Assembly (NCBI RefSeq): GCF_003044185.1 | Contig: NZ_PYYB01000001.1 | Location: forward strand, 2,562,978-2,626,977 | Reading direction: 5' to 3' | From: Paraconexibacter algicola | Lineage (GTDB): Bacteria > Actinomycetota > Thermoleophilia > Solirubrobacterales > Solirubrobacteraceae | Length of the DNA: 64,000 bases | Shown here: positions 43,384-52,846 of the stretch, in pieces | Numbering within the stretch: the first letter of the stretch is position 1 | How the letters are laid out: the number at the start of each line of letters is the position of its first letter | Program-made: the position numbers and the translations under genes | Notes under the pieces: model-generated | Told to the model about the DNA's origin: nothing | The model's input: the letters and a program-made list of their open reading frames with translations, nothing else | Databases searched by the model: none

Positions 43384-43917
43384 GTGCCGCTCGTCGCGCA
43401 GCACCGCTTCGTCGCGATCCTCCGCGCCCGCGGCTGGCGCGCACCGCTGATCGGCACCTGGACCCCGGACGGGCGCGGCGTCGCGCGCGGCCCGGCGGGC
43501 GCGACGTGCGCGTACGGGGCGCCGCCCGACAGCGACGACCGCAACGAGAAGGGCACCTGGAGCAGCGTCTGGGTCGCCGCGCCGGCGCTCCAGCACGCGG
43601 ACGTCGCGATGGCGGTCGAGGTCGCCGGGCTCGGCGACGACGTCCTCGACGGCCCGCTCGGGCCACAGGGCCGCTACCGCCGGCGGGGCCTCGAGATCCT
43701 CCTGCGCCGCGTCGGCCTCGAAGGCCGCGCGCAGGTCGCGGACCGCCACCTGCTCGTCGCGGGGTACCGCGTCCACCTGGGGTCCGGCGCGGTCCGCGCG
43801 CCCGACGGTCGCCTGCGCCCACGGGACGCGGATCTCGCCCCGCTGGCGGTGACCGACGATCCCGGACTGGGACGGATCCTGGCGCAGGCGGTCCGGCTCG
43901 CCGACGCGGACGTCTGA
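43384..43917 (+). CDS. Unknown protein, C-terminus like the DUF4132-associated tail domain
   Basis: 177 residues from GTG 43384. No membrane segment or signal peptide. The N-terminal half (RFVAILRARGWRAPLIGTW, VWVAAPALQHADVAMAVEVA) is mixed alpha/beta. The last about 50 residues, LLVAGYRVHLGSGAV, and a tail ending DDPGLGRILAQAVRLADADV, recall the end of DUF4132-type proteins (Y-x-I-H-L-G-S-G ... ILSKA-L-LADD). If so, this is that tail domain on its own, without the large helical part. Function unknown; family call tentative. Confidence 0.6.
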   Translation: MPLVAQHRFVAILRARGWRAPLIGTWTPDGRGVARGPAGATCAYGAPPDSDDRNEKGTWSSVWVAAPALQHADVAMAVEVAGLGDDVLDGPLGPQGRYRRRGLEILLRRVGLEGRAQVADRHLLVAGYRVHLGSGAVRAPDGRLRPRDADLAPLAVTDDPGLGRILAQAVRLADADV

Positions 43918-43965
43918 CCGATCCGTCTGCGTCCCGCTGTCGCGGCTTCGTATGCTTCGGCCGCA

Positions 43966-44649
43966 TTGCCCAGGAAACCCGCACAGACCGAGCGCGTGTA
44001 CCTCGAGCTCCGCGAGCTGCTCATCCGTGGCGAGATGCCGCTGGGGGCCCGGCTCGTCGAGCAGCAGCTCGCCGAGCGGTTCGAGACGAGCCGCACCCCG
44101 ATCCGCGAGGCGCTCAAGCGCCTGGAGGGCGACGGGCATCTCGCCCGCGACGACGCCGGTGGCCTGCGCCCGCGGCTGCCGAGCGTCCGCTCGATGCGCG
44201 AGCTCTACGACGTGCGGATCGTGCTCGAGGACCTCGTCATCCGCGCCGCCACCACCGGCGGCGATCGCGGCATCCTCGAGGCGCTCGAGCAGGACTGGCG
44301 CACGCTGGCGGCCGAGTTCCGCGGCAAGGCGGCGGGACCGGAGTTCGTGACCCGCGACGAGGACTTCCACCTGCGGGTCGCGGCGGCCAGCGGCAACCAG
44401 GTCGCCGCGGGCATGCTCAAGGACCTCAACGAGCGGATCCGCGTCCTGCGCGTCCACGACTTCACGCGGCAGGACCGCACCGAGGCGACGATCGCCGAGC
44501 ATCTGGAGATCGTCGGTGCGGCGCTCGCCGGGGACCAGGACGCCGCCGCGAGCTTCATGCGCTCGCACGTGCAGCGCAGCGCCGGCGTGGTGCGCGAGCA
44601 GATCGGGGAGATCCTCACGAAGATGGTCGACGGCGGCGCGGCGGACTGA
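43966..44649 (+). CDS. GntR-family transcriptional regulator (FCD subfamily)
   Basis: 227 residues. An N-terminal winged helix (RVYLELRELLIRGEMPLGAR; FETSRTPIREALKRLEGDGH) is followed by an FCD helical ligand domain (about 75-215; ELYDVRIVLEDLVIRAATTG, DEDFHLRVAAASGNQVAA, EHLEIVGAALAGD) with metal-ligand His/Asp positions. FCD regulators usually sense carboxylate intermediates of the pathway they control. TTG 43966 gives the full winged helix; TATGCT (43951-43956) ends nine bases before. The ureide operon and the GST gene lie upstream on the opposite strand and are plausible targets (inference). Confidence 0.9.
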   Translation: MPRKPAQTERVYLELRELLIRGEMPLGARLVEQQLAERFETSRTPIREALKRLEGDGHLARDDAGGLRPRLPSVRSMRELYDVRIVLEDLVIRAATTGGDRGILEALEQDWRTLAAEFRGKAAGPEFVTRDEDFHLRVAAASGNQVAAGMLKDLNERIRVLRVHDFTRQDRTEATIAEHLEIVGAALAGDQDAAASFMRSHVQRSAGVVREQIGEILTKMVDGGAAD

Positions 44650-44682
44650 GCCGCGCCGACGGGCCGTCGGGAGACCGGGCGC

Positions 44683-45111
44683 TCAGCGGCAGACCGCGTA
44701 GACGACGCCCTCGGAGGTCGCGCCCCGCGCGGGCGTGCTGAGGACCCACACGGCCTGCTTGCCGACGTAGGAGGACGTGCCGGTCGCCTGGAACCCGGCC
44801 TGGCCGGTGGTGACGAAGGAGCGCAGGCGCTTGGAGCCGACGCAGGTGAAGCGCAGCGCGGCGCCGGCGGTGGTGGTGCCCTTCGTGATGACGACGCGGC
44901 GGCCGACCAGCTCGTAGCCGGCGGGGATCGGCTTGCCGCGGCGCAGGGCCTTGACGCCGGGGACGTCGGCAGGGGAGGTGTCTCCTGCGGTGAGGGTCTG
45001 CACGCCGTTGACGGCGACGGTGGTGGTCGTGCCGGCGGCGATCGCCCCGGCGCCGGAGGCGACGAGGACGGTGGCGGCGGCGGTGGTGAGGAGGGTGCGG
45101 GTGCGGGGCAT
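44683..45111 (-). CDS. Secreted small protein of unknown function
   Basis: 142 residues from ATG 45111. The signal peptide (about 1-27) contains LLTTAAATVLVASGAGAIAA. The mature part is Thr/Gly/Val-rich and beta-like (YELVGRRVVITKGTTTAGAA), with two Cys (RFTCVGSKR and the C-terminal YAVCR) that probably form a disulfide. No family recognised. Divergent from the M19-like gene at 45239. Confidence 0.7.
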   Translation of the reverse strand: MPRTRTLLTTAAATVLVASGAGAIAAGTTTTVAVNGVQTLTAGDTSPADVPGVKALRRGKPIPAGYELVGRRVVITKGTTTAGAALRFTCVGSKRLRSFVTTGQAGFQATGTSSYVGKQAVWVLSTPARGATSEGVVYAVCR

Positions 45112-45238
45112 GGGCGGACCTTCGCGCACCACGTGTCGCACGTGGGCACACCTGGGTGGACGGTTCCCACACCCGCCTGCGATCCCGACTGAACGGTCGC
45201 GTTCGCACGAGATCGCGAATCGTGGTTTGATGCCGCCC

Positions 45239-47743
45239 ATGGGATTCCCCGGGAGAGGCCGCGCAGGGCTGCGCGCACCGCTGCTCGCGCTCGTCGCGCT
45301 CGCCGCCGCCGGTCCGGCGGCCGGCTCCGCCGGTGCCGCCGTCGACCAGACGCCGGCCTACGAGCTCGTCCACGGCTGCTACGCCCTGCAGGCCAAGGGG
45401 GGCGGCTTCCTCGCCCAGAACGGCTCGACCTGGCGCGCCTCCGCGAAGGACGCGGCGTCCGCCGAGCCGCTGCGCCTGCAGGCGACCGCGCTCGGGCGCT
45501 ACCTCCTCTACGGGAAGGACCGGGACTTCCTCGCCGTCGCGGGCCGCGGGACGACCACGACGACGACCCCCGGGCCGGCCGCCGACTGGCGGGTCGTGGC
45601 GCAGGAGGGCGGCGGCTTCCGGCTCGCCACGCTCGACGGCACGAAGGGCCTCGTCGCCCCCGGCGACGGCGCGCTCGCCCTCGCCGACGGCGCGGACTCG
45701 GGCACGACGTTCCTCGCCGTGCGCCGCGACGGCTGCGCGGTCTTCCCCGAGATCGAGACCGGTGTCACCGGCGAGCCGTCCCGCGGCAGCGCCCCACAGG
45801 CCGAGACCCGCGGGCTGATCGACGAGCACCTGCACCACATGGCCTTCCAGTTCCTCGGCGGCTCGGTCCACTGCGGCGCGCCCTGGAGCCCGTACGGCGT
45901 CACCGTCGCGCTGCCGGACTGCAGCAAGGAGCCGCTCGCCAACGCCGAGACCGGGCTCGCCGGCACCGTGCTCGGCGGCGACCCGCTCGCCGACCCCGTC
46001 GGCTGGCCGACCTTCAAGAGCTGGCCCGCCCACGACATGCTCGCCCACGAGGGCACCTACTGGAAGTGGATGGAGCGCGCCTGGCGGGCGGGCCTGCGCC
46101 ACACCACCGTGCTGCTCGTCGAGAACGCCTTCCTCTGCAACGTGCTGCCGGTGAAGAAGTACGGCTGCAACGAGATGGACACCGTCAAGCGCCAGTACGA
46201 CACCTTCCACGACTACGTCGACTACATCGACGCGCAGTTCGGCGGCCCCGGCAAGGGCTTCATGCGGATCGTCACCGACCCGTTCGAGGCCCGCGAGGCG
46301 ATCAACGACGGCAAGCTCGCCGTGACGCTCGGCATCGAGGTCTCCAAGCTCTTCGACTGCGGCGTCTACAACGGCCAGCCCTCCTGCGACAACGGCTGGG
46401 TCGACAAGCAGCTCGACTACTGGTGGGACCGCGGCATCCGCCAGATGGAGATCGTCAACAAGTTCGACAACGGCTTCACCGGCGTCGCCGGGGACTCCGG
46501 CGAGGTCGGGCTCGCGATCAACGCCGCCAACCGGGTCGAGACCGGCTCGTTCTGGGACATGAAGCCCTGCGCCGACGGGCACAACCACGACCGCGAGCAG
46601 ATCGGCGTCCCCGGCACCGGCCGCGGCGAGCTGCTCGGCAGCCTCCTCGGGGCGATCGTGCCGCCCGGCCAGGTGCCGATCTACGACCCGGGCCCGATGT
46701 GCAACCAGGCCGGCCTCAGCCCGGTCGGCGCGTACCTCGTGCGCCGCATGGCGGAGAAGGGCATGATCTTCGACCCCGACCACATGAGCGTCGTGGCCCG
46801 CGACCAGGCCCTGACGATCATGGAGGCGCTCGACTACCCGGGCGTCATGTCGAGCCACAGCTGGAGCGACCCGTCGGCGCTGCCGCGGATCCTGAAGCTC
46901 GGCGGCTACGTCACGCCCTACGCGGGGAACACCACCTCGTTCGTGCGCCAGTGGCGCGAGACCAAGCGGGTCCGCAGCGACCGCTACCGCTTCGGATTCG
47001 GCTTCGGCTCGGACATCAACGGGTTCGGCGCGCAGGGCGGACCTCGCGAGGGCGCGGCGACCGACAGTCCGGTGACGTACCCGTTCACGAGCTTCGACGG
47101 CAAGCAGCGCATCGAGCGGCAGGTCAGCGGCGAGCGCGTCTACGACATCAACCGCGACGGCCTCGCCCACTACGGCCTCTACCCCGACTGGCTCGAGGAC
47201 CTGCGCCAGCTCGCCGGCCAGGAGATCATCGACGACATGGCCCGCGGCACCGAGACGCTGCTGCTCACGTGGGAGCGGGCGGTCGGCGTCCCCGCCGACG
47301 GCACGCGGCCCAAGGGCGCGACGTTCTCGCGCCGCGGCCTCGGCGCGGTGCGCCTGCACGACCGCTGGACCGACCTGCTGCGCCGCGGCGGCCAGCCGGA
47401 CGCGCGTACCGGCCGCGTCTTCAGCTACCGCGTCGCGGGGGCGAAGAACCGCCGGGCCCGCGTCCGCGCGCTGTTCACCTCCCGCGGCCGCGTCGGCCTG
47501 GTCGCGTCGACCGCGGCCGGCCACACCGCCGGCGGCCTCGGGGTCGGGGACCGGGCGACGCGCCTGCAGGGACGCACCGAGGCGTTCGGCGCGAACGTCC
47601 GCGCCCGGCGCCTGCCCGGCGGCGGTCGGATCCTCTACGGGATCCGCGACGGGCGCGTCCGCTTCACCGCGGTGGCGGCCGCGTCGGTCGCCCGCACCCC
47701 GGCGCAGGCGGCGCGCGCCCTCAGGCAGGCGGGGCTGCGCTAG
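45239..47743 (+). CDS. Secreted M19-like dipeptidase with N-terminal beta domain
   Basis: 834 residues. The signal peptide is in MGFPGRGRAGLRAPLLALVA and the next about 15 residues (to AGAA); ATG 45230 is an alternative start. Residues about 40-180 form a beta-rich domain of repeated short units (YELVHGCYALQAKGGGFLAQ; ALGRYLLYGKDRDFLAVAG; EGGGFRLATLDGTKGLVA), like a beta-trefoil. The catalytic part follows: metal-binding LIDEHLHHMAF, IEVSKLFDC, EIVNKFDNGF, MIFDPDHMS, MSSHSW and GFGSDINGFG are the M19 (renal dipeptidase/amidohydrolase) ligands and neighbours. About 100 C-terminal residues form a further beta domain. Role: extracellular hydrolysis of dipeptides or related amides. Its end overlaps the M20 gene convergently. 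Confidence 0.85.
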   Translation: MGFPGRGRAGLRAPLLALVALAAAGPAAGSAGAAVDQTPAYELVHGCYALQAKGGGFLAQNGSTWRASAKDAASAEPLRLQATALGRYLLYGKDRDFLAVAGRGTTTTTTPGPAADWRVVAQEGGGFRLATLDGTKGLVAPGDGALALADGADSGTTFLAVRRDGCAVFPEIETGVTGEPSRGSAPQAETRGLIDEHLHHMAFQFLGGSVHCGAPWSPYGVTVALPDCSKEPLANAETGLAGTVLGGDPLADPVGWPTFKSWPAHDMLAHEGTYWKWMERAWRAGLRHTTVLLVENAFLCNVLPVKKYGCNEMDTVKRQYDTFHDYVDYIDAQFGGPGKGFMRIVTDPFEAREAINDGKLAVTLGIEVSKLFDCGVYNGQPSCDNGWVDKQLDYWWDRGIRQMEIVNKFDNGFTGVAGDSGEVGLAINAANRVETGSFWDMKPCADGHNHDREQIGVPGTGRGELLGSLLGAIVPPGQVPIYDPGPMCNQAGLSPVGAYLVRRMAEKGMIFDPDHMSVVARDQALTIMEALDYPGVMSSHSWSDPSALPRILKLGGYVTPYAGNTTSFVRQWRETKRVRSDRYRFGFGFGSDINGFGAQGGPREGAATDSPVTYPFTSFDGKQRIERQVSGERVYDINRDGLAHYGLYPDWLEDLRQLAGQEIIDDMARGTETLLLTWERAVGVPADGTRPKGATFSRRGLGAVRLHDRWTDLLRRGGQPDARTGRVFSYRVAGAKNRRARVRALFTSRGRVGLVASTAAGHTAGGLGVGDRATRLQGRTEAFGANVRARRLPGGGRILYGIRDGRVRFTAVAAASVARTPAQAARALRQAGLR

Positions 47744-49067
47744 CGAGCTCCTGCAGCAGCAGCGCCTGCGCGAGCGTCGCGCGCTCCAGGTCCCCGAGGT
47801 CGACGGACTCGTTGGCCGCGTGGATCCGGGCGCCGTCGTCACAGGCGCCCCAGAGGACGATGTCGGCGTCCGGCAGCGTCTGGGCGAGCGTCACGCACAG
47901 CGGGATCGCGCCGCCGCTGCCGACCGCCACCGCCTCCTTGCCGTAGGCGCCGTGCAGCGCGCGGCGGGCGGCCTGGGCTCCCGAGCCGTCCGCGGCGAGG
48001 ACCGCGCCGCGGGCGATCTCCCCGGGGACGCAGGAGACCTGCACGCCCCACGGGGCGTGCTCCATCAGGTGCGCCATCACCGTCCGCTGGGCGGCGGCCG
48101 GGTCCGTCTCGGTCGGGGCGAGCCGCACGCTCACGCGCGCGCGGGCCACGGGGACGATCGCGTTGGTCGCGCCCTCCATCGCGGGAGCGTCGATCCCGAT
48201 CGCGGTGATCGACGGGCGCGTGTACAGCCGCGCGGCGATCGAGTCGGTCCCGACGAGGTCGACGCCCTCGAGCACCCGCGCGCCCTCGCGCAGGACCTCC
48301 TCCTCCACGGGCCGGCCGTCCCACGGGCCGCCGGCGAGCCCGACGACCGCGACATCGCCGTGCTCGTCGTGCAGCGAGGCGAGCACGCGCGAGAGCGCGA
48401 TCAGCGCGTCGGGGACCGCCCCGCCGTAGAGGCCGGAGTGGACCGGGCCCTCGAGCGTGCGCACCTCGACGTCGATCTGGCAGATGCCGCGCAGGGTCGT
48501 CGTCAGCGTCGGCTCGCCGACCTTCCAGTTGCCGCCGTCGGCGACCACGACGACGTCGGCCGCGAACCGCTCGGGGTGGGCGGCGACGTAGTCCATGAAC
48601 GAGCCGCCGCCGGTCTCCTCCTCGCCCTCGATCACGACCTTCACGGTCACCGGGGGCGTGCCGCCGAACGCGCGCAGCGTCCCGGCGTGCAGCGCGACCC
48701 CGCACTTGTCGTCGGCGGTGCCGCGACCGTAGAGGCGGCCGTCACGCTCGGTCGGCTCGAACGGCGGCGAGTCCCAGGCGGCCTCGTCCCCCGCGGGCTG
48801 GATGTCGTAGTGGGCGTAGAGCAGCACGGTCGGGGCGCCCGGAGGACCGTCGACCTGGGCCCAGACCGCCGGCGGTGCACCCGGGATCTCCAGGAGCTCG
48901 GCCGGTGCGCCCGCGTCGCGGAGGATCTCCAGCGTGGCCTGCGCGGCCTCGTGCACGGGCGCAGCGGGAAAGCCGGGGAAGGCGACGGACGGGATCCGGA
49001 CGAGCCGCTCGAGATCGGCCCGCACGATCGGCATCAGCTCGGCGACGACGGCGGCGAGGTCGGACAT
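47721..49067 (-). CDS. M20-family metallodipeptidase
   Basis: 448 residues. Di-zinc site: His in LLYAHYDIQPAGDE, Asp in YGRGTADDKCG, Glu pair in IEGEEETGGGS, Asp in VVADGGNWK, and the C-terminal His in GARIHAANESVDL. The dimerisation (lid) domain lies between about residues 190 and 310 (GPVHSGLYGGAVPDAL). Cytoplasmic, CNDP-like; it removes an N-terminal residue from di- or tripeptides. Its 3' end overlaps the M19-like gene by 23 bases (convergent). Confidence 0.94.
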   Translation of the reverse strand: MSDLAAVVAELMPIVRADLERLVRIPSVAFPGFPAAPVHEAAQATLEILRDAGAPAELLEIPGAPPAVWAQVDGPPGAPTVLLYAHYDIQPAGDEAAWDSPPFEPTERDGRLYGRGTADDKCGVALHAGTLRAFGGTPPVTVKVVIEGEEETGGGSFMDYVAAHPERFAADVVVVADGGNWKVGEPTLTTTLRGICQIDVEVRTLEGPVHSGLYGGAVPDALIALSRVLASLHDEHGDVAVVGLAGGPWDGRPVEEEVLREGARVLEGVDLVGTDSIAARLYTRPSITAIGIDAPAMEGATNAIVPVARARVSVRLAPTETDPAAAQRTVMAHLMEHAPWGVQVSCVPGEIARGAVLAADGSGAQAARRALHGAYGKEAVAVGSGGAIPLCVTLAQTLPDADIVLWGACDDGARIHAANESVDLGDLERATLAQALLLQELASAAPPA

Positions 49068-49158
49068 GCCCCGAGGCTACCGACGGTGCCCGGCCGCTCG
49101 AGGGCGACCCGACGCGCCAACTGTTCGACAGGGTGTCAAGCCGGGGCGGCGCGAGCGG

Positions 49159-49164
49159 TACCGT
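49159..49164 (+). promoter_or_regulatory. -10 element TACCGT, leaderless layout
   Basis: TACCGT ends seven bases before ATG 49172; no Shine-Dalgarno sequence. The M20 gene starts divergently 104 bases away. Confidence 0.4.
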
Positions 49165-49171
49165 GCCAGGC

Positions 49172-49954
49172 ATGGAGCTTCACCACGTCCGTCGCGGCGC
49201 CGGCGCGCCGCTCGTCCTCGTCCATGGGATCGGCGGGACCTGGCGGTCGTGGTCCCCGGTCCTCGACGCCCTCGCCGCCGAGCGCGAGGTCGTCGCCGTC
49301 GACCTGCCCGGCTTCGGCGAGACCCCCGCGGCCCACGACGGCGGCAGCATCGCGTCACTGGCCGACGCCCTCACCGGCTTCCTCGAGGCGCAGGGCCTGC
49401 GCGACGCCGCGCTCGTCGGCAGCTCGATGGGCGCCCGGCTCGTCATGGAGCTCGCGCGCCGCGGCGTGGGCGGCGACGTCGTCGCGCTCGACCCCGGCGG
49501 GTTCTGGACGCCCGGGCAGAAGCGCGTCTTCGGCGGCACGCTCAAGGCGTCGATCCGGCTCGTGCGGCTGCTGCAGCCCGTCGCCCCGGCGCTCAGCGCG
49601 ACCCCGGTCACCCGCGCCGCGCTGCTGGCCCAGCTGTCCCGCCGTCCGTGGGCGCTCCCGCGCGAGCTCGTGCTCCAGGAGCTGCGCAGCCTCGCCGACG
49701 GCCCCGCGTTCGACGCGGTCCTCGACCAGCTCCTCCACGGTCCCGCGCAGGAGGGGGCGCCGGCCGGCAGCCTGCCCGGGCGGATGACGATCGGCTGGGG
49801 CCGCAACGACCTCGTCACACTGCCCAGCCAGGCCGCGCGCGCCCAGGAGCTCTTCCCGGACGCCACGGTCCACTGGTTCGAGCGCTGCGGGCACTTCCCG
49901 CACTGGGACCAGCCGCGGGAGACCGTGGAGGTCGTCCTGGCCGCCACCGCCTGA
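49172..49954 (+). CDS. Alpha/beta hydrolase
   Basis: 260 residues. Oxyanion motif LVLVHGIGGTWRSW; nucleophile Ser in ALVGSSMGARLVME (about residue 91); general-base His in RCGHFPHWDQP. VDLPGFGETP is typical of the epoxide-hydrolase/haloalkane-dehalogenase-like branch, but the acid residue cannot be assigned with confidence (WGRNDLVT). Cytoplasmic; substrate unknown. Confidence 0.88.
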   Translation: MELHHVRRGAGAPLVLVHGIGGTWRSWSPVLDALAAEREVVAVDLPGFGETPAAHDGGSIASLADALTGFLEAQGLRDAALVGSSMGARLVMELARRGVGGDVVALDPGGFWTPGQKRVFGGTLKASIRLVRLLQPVAPALSATPVTRAALLAQLSRRPWALPRELVLQELRSLADGPAFDAVLDQLLHGPAQEGAPAGSLPGRMTIGWGRNDLVTLPSQAARAQELFPDATVHWFERCGHFPHWDQPRETVEVVLAATA

Positions 49955-49999
49955 CGGCGCCCGGCGGCGGGGCGGTCCCGCGGATAGGGTCACGGCCCC

Positions 50000-51100
50000 A
50001 TGCGCCTGCACCCGTCGGACACGCCCCTGCCCAAGCGCCTGCTGCGCAACGTCCGCACGATCACGATCGAGGCGCTGCTGTTCGTCGTCTGGACGGTGCT
50101 GCTGCCGCTGACGCTGCCGCTGGCGTTGCTCGTCGACCTCGTGCGTGGCCTCGTCCGCGGCACGCCGTGGACCGGGAGCCGCCTCGTGCTGATGGGCTGG
50201 TGGTTCCTGTTCGGGGAGATGCGGGGCCTCTCCGGGCTCGCCCTGACCTGGCTGCTCACCGGCGGCCCGTTCAGCCGCGACTCGCAGCGCCGCCGCGAGC
50301 GCACCTGGTTCCTGCAGTCGCAGTGGGCCGGCGGCCACATGGACGGGGTGCGCCGGATCTTCGGGCTGCGCGTCGAGATCGACGGCGCCGAGCTCATCGA
50401 GCCCGGCCCGTTCGTCGCGCTCGTGCGGCACGCGTCGATCATCGACAACGCGCTGCCCGCCGCGTTCGTGTCGCGCGGTCGCGGCCTGCAGCTGCGCTAC
50501 GTGCTCAAGCACGAGCTGCAGGCGCTCCCGACGCTCGACTGGGGCGGCCACTGGGTGCCGACGTGCTTCGTGCGCCGGGCGACCGACGACGCGACGCAGG
50601 AGATCGCCAACGTCCGCTCGCTGGCCGAGGGGCTCGACGGCGAGCTCGAGGGCGCGCTGATCTTCCCGGAGGGCACGCGCTGGACGGCGCGCAAGCTCGC
50701 CGCCGTGCAGGAGAAGCTGCTGGCCTCCGACCCGGAGGTCGGAGCGCTCGCCGCCTCGCTGCGGTGGGTGCTGCCGCCGCGCCTGGGCGGGCCGATCGCG
50801 CTGCTCGACGAGGGGCGCCCGGCCGACGTGCTCGTCGTCGGCCACGTCGGCTTCGACGGCTTCGAGACGGTCGGCGACATCTGGTCCGGGCGCCTCGTCG
50901 GGCGCACCGTGCGGATCAAGATCTGGCGTCACGACGGCGCGACGGTGCCGACCGACCGCGACGACCAGGTCCGCTGGCTCTACGCGCGCTGGCAGGAACT
51001 CGACGACTGGATCGACGAGCAGCGCCGCCTGGACCCCAGCTCGACGCTGGGCCCCAAGGCGGCGCGGGAGGCCGGCGTGGCGCAGCCCTCCAGGGGCTGA
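50000..51100 (+). CDS. PlsC-like lysophospholipid acyltransferase
   Basis: 366 residues. A membrane helix near the N-terminus (ALLFVVWTVLLPLTLPLALL) anchors it. The LPLAT motifs are present: VRHASIIDNALP (HX4D; His-Asp) near residue 141 and the phosphate-binding ALIFPEGTRW near 221. It should acylate a lysophospholipid or related acceptor in membrane lipid synthesis. TAGGGT ends nine bases before ATG 50000. Longer than PlsC (about 240 residues) because of the C-terminal part after the catalytic core. Confidence 0.88.
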   Translation: MRLHPSDTPLPKRLLRNVRTITIEALLFVVWTVLLPLTLPLALLVDLVRGLVRGTPWTGSRLVLMGWWFLFGEMRGLSGLALTWLLTGGPFSRDSQRRRERTWFLQSQWAGGHMDGVRRIFGLRVEIDGAELIEPGPFVALVRHASIIDNALPAAFVSRGRGLQLRYVLKHELQALPTLDWGGHWVPTCFVRRATDDATQEIANVRSLAEGLDGELEGALIFPEGTRWTARKLAAVQEKLLASDPEVGALAASLRWVLPPRLGGPIALLDEGRPADVLVVGHVGFDGFETVGDIWSGRLVGRTVRIKIWRHDGATVPTDRDDQVRWLYARWQELDDWIDEQRRLDPSSTLGPKAAREAGVAQPSRG

Positions 51101-51116
51101 GCAACGCGGCCGGGGC

Positions 51117-52169
51117 TCACGGCTTGAACAGCTTCGACTTCTCGACGGTGCTCTTCACGCGGGCGTAGCCCGGGCGCAGGGAGCCGTCGAGGCGGGTGAG
51201 ACCGCTGTCGAAGCGGACCTCGTCGACGCAGCTGGTGCCGGTCCACTTGTAGATGTAGAGCCGGTCGACGTCCTTCTTGTAGTCGGTCGCCAGGCGGAAC
51301 ATCCAGCTGATCGCGCTGCTGGCGCGCGACTCGGCGCGCCGCACGCTCGAGGCGCTCGCGGGGTTGCACGTGAACGAGCCGGTGTTCCCGATCTTCAGCA
51401 CGCCGCCGGTCTCGGTCAGCCAGATCCGCGGGCTCTTGACGTACTTCTTGACGGTCGAGATCGCGTTCTTCGTGCCGCCGCGCTTCTTGCGGTTCGTGTC
51501 GGAGTAGTTGTGCACGCCGACGATCCGCGCGCGCTTGTCCCAGGTCGGGCTCAGGCGCGAGTAGAACCGCTTGATGAAGCTGCGCGTGTTGCCCAGCTGC
51601 GAGGAGGTCGAGCCGTCGAGGACGTCGAGCGCGACGATCCGGCAGCGGCTCGTGACCTTCGAGCCGCAGCGGTTGCTGTTGTCCAGCAGCCGCCACATCT
51701 CCTTGAAGAAGTCGGCGGTCCGGGCCGGGTTCTTGTAGGTCGGCTGGGTGCGGTCGTTGGCCTCGTTCCAGACGCCCCAGTCGCGCACGCCCTTGGGGTA
51801 GTAGCGCGAGACGAGGGCACCGACCTTCTTGCGGTAGGTCGCGGTGGAGGGCAGCTTCCCCTTGCCGATGGTGAAGTTGTCGGTCGAGATGTGCAGCAGC
51901 ACCTCGACGCGGTTGGCGCGCGCCGTGTCGACGAACTGGTCGATCGCGCGGATCTGGTCGGGGTGGTCGATCGCGTCCCACTTCACGACGTGGCGGGTGC
52001 GCTTCATCTTGAGCGCCTGCCAGGCCGGGGCACCGAACATGTCGGTGTTCTGGTTGGCGATCCCGACGCGCACCGTGCTGCTGCTGGCGGACGCCGGGCC
52101 CGCGAGGGCCGTGCCGCCCGCGAGCGTCGCGAGCAGGGTGAGGATGAGGGTTCGGGAGAATCGTGGCAT
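51117..52169 (-). CDS. Secreted clan GH-A glycoside hydrolase-like protein
   Basis: 350 residues from ATG 52169 (GTG 52172 is one codon upstream). The signal peptide (1-28) ends [11 protein letters not shown]. The fold reads as a TIM barrel: [36 protein letters not shown] with acid/base Glu after strand 4, VGVHNYSD, and [17 protein letters not shown] with nucleophile Glu after strand 7, the clan GH-A pattern. The exact family (GH5/GH39-like) and substrate cannot be assigned. Likely extracellular polysaccharide degradation; a Lys/Arg-rich surface is unusual for this genome. Confidence 0.8.
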   Translation of the reverse strand: MPRFSRTLILTLLATLAGGTALAGPASASSSTVRVGIANQNTDMFGAPAWQALKMKRTRHVVKWDAIDHPDQIRAIDQFVDTARANRVEVLLHISTDNFTIGKGKLPSTATYRKKVGALVSRYYPKGVRDWGVWNEANDRTQPTYKNPARTADFFKEMWRLLDNSNRCGSKVTSRCRIVALDVLDGSTSSQLGNTRSFIKRFYSRLSPTWDKRARIVGVHNYSDTNRKKRGGTKNAISTVKKYVKSPRIWLTETGGVLKIGNTGSFTCNPASASSVRRAESRASSAISWMFRLATDYKKDVDRLYIYKWTGTSCVDEVRFDSGLTRLDGSLRPGYARVKSTVEKSKLFKP

Positions 52170-52354
52170 CACCGTTGTATCCCCGAAGTGCGCCAGAAGT
52201 AGCGCCTCGTGCCCCTTCTCACAGTCCTCTCACGGCGCGACGTTGCGGCGACGTTGCACGCAGCTGGCGCTTTGGCGCTCAAGGTTGCATAGGCGTTCCG
52301 GACGGGCGTAGTGTCGGCGCAGGGTCTGGAGAGTCTCGAACCAAGGAGTCGCGC
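52170..52354 (+). promoter_or_regulatory. Divergent intergenic region upstream of the Mo-hydroxylase operon
   Basis: 185 bases between the glycosidase start and CoxS. It is locally AT-richer (CTCAAGGTTGCATAGG around 52278-52293; GTTGCATAGGC is a possible -10 area for the operon). AAGGAG (52343-52348) is the Shine-Dalgarno sequence for GTG 52355. No clear operator was found. Confidence 0.35.
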
Positions 52355-52846
52355 GTGGGCACCACCACGAAGGTCGCAGTCGAGGTCACGGTCAACGGAC
52401 AGCGCCGGTCCCTGGAGGTGGAGCCGAGAGCGCTGCTCGTCCACGTCGTCCGCGAGGACCTCGGCCTCACCGGCACCCACGTGGGGTGCGACACCGGCAA
52501 CTGCGGGGCCTGCACGCTGCACCTCGACGGGGAGTCGGTGAAGAGCTGCACGGTGCTCGCCGTCCAGGCCGACGGGGCACAGGTCACCACGATCGAGGGC
52601 CTCGGTCGCGAGGGGGACCTCCACCCGCTGCAGGAGGCGTTCTGGGCCAAGCACGGCCTGCAGTGCGGCTACTGCACGCCCGGCATGATCATGGCCGCGG
52701 CCGACCTGCTGGAGCGCAATCCCGACCCGACCGAGGACGAGATCCGCACCGGTCTGGAGGGCAACCTCTGTCGCTGCACCGGCTACCACAACATCGTGGC
52801 CGCGGTGCAGGAGGCCGCCGCGACGAGGAACGGGGCCACGGCATGA
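52355..52846 (+). CDS. coxS: Mo-hydroxylase small subunit, two [2Fe-2S] clusters (CoxS-like)
   Basis: 163 residues from GTG 52355 with AAGGAG six bases upstream. The N-terminal ferredoxin-like cluster uses C45, C50, C53 and C65 ([15 protein letters not shown]); the C-terminal helical cluster uses C104, C107, C139 and C141 ([21 protein letters not shown]). It passes electrons from the molybdenum site to FAD in the xanthine-oxidase-family heterotrimer. Its stop overlaps the start of coxL (ATGA). Confidence 0.95.
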   Translation: MGTTTKVAVEVTVNGQRRSLEVEPRALLVHVVREDLGLTGTHVGCDTGNCGACTLHLDGESVKSCTVLAVQADGAQVTTIEGLGREGDLHPLQEAFWAKHGLQCGYCTPGMIMAAADLLERNPDPTEDEIRTGLEGNLCRCTGYHNIVAAVQEAAATRNGATA

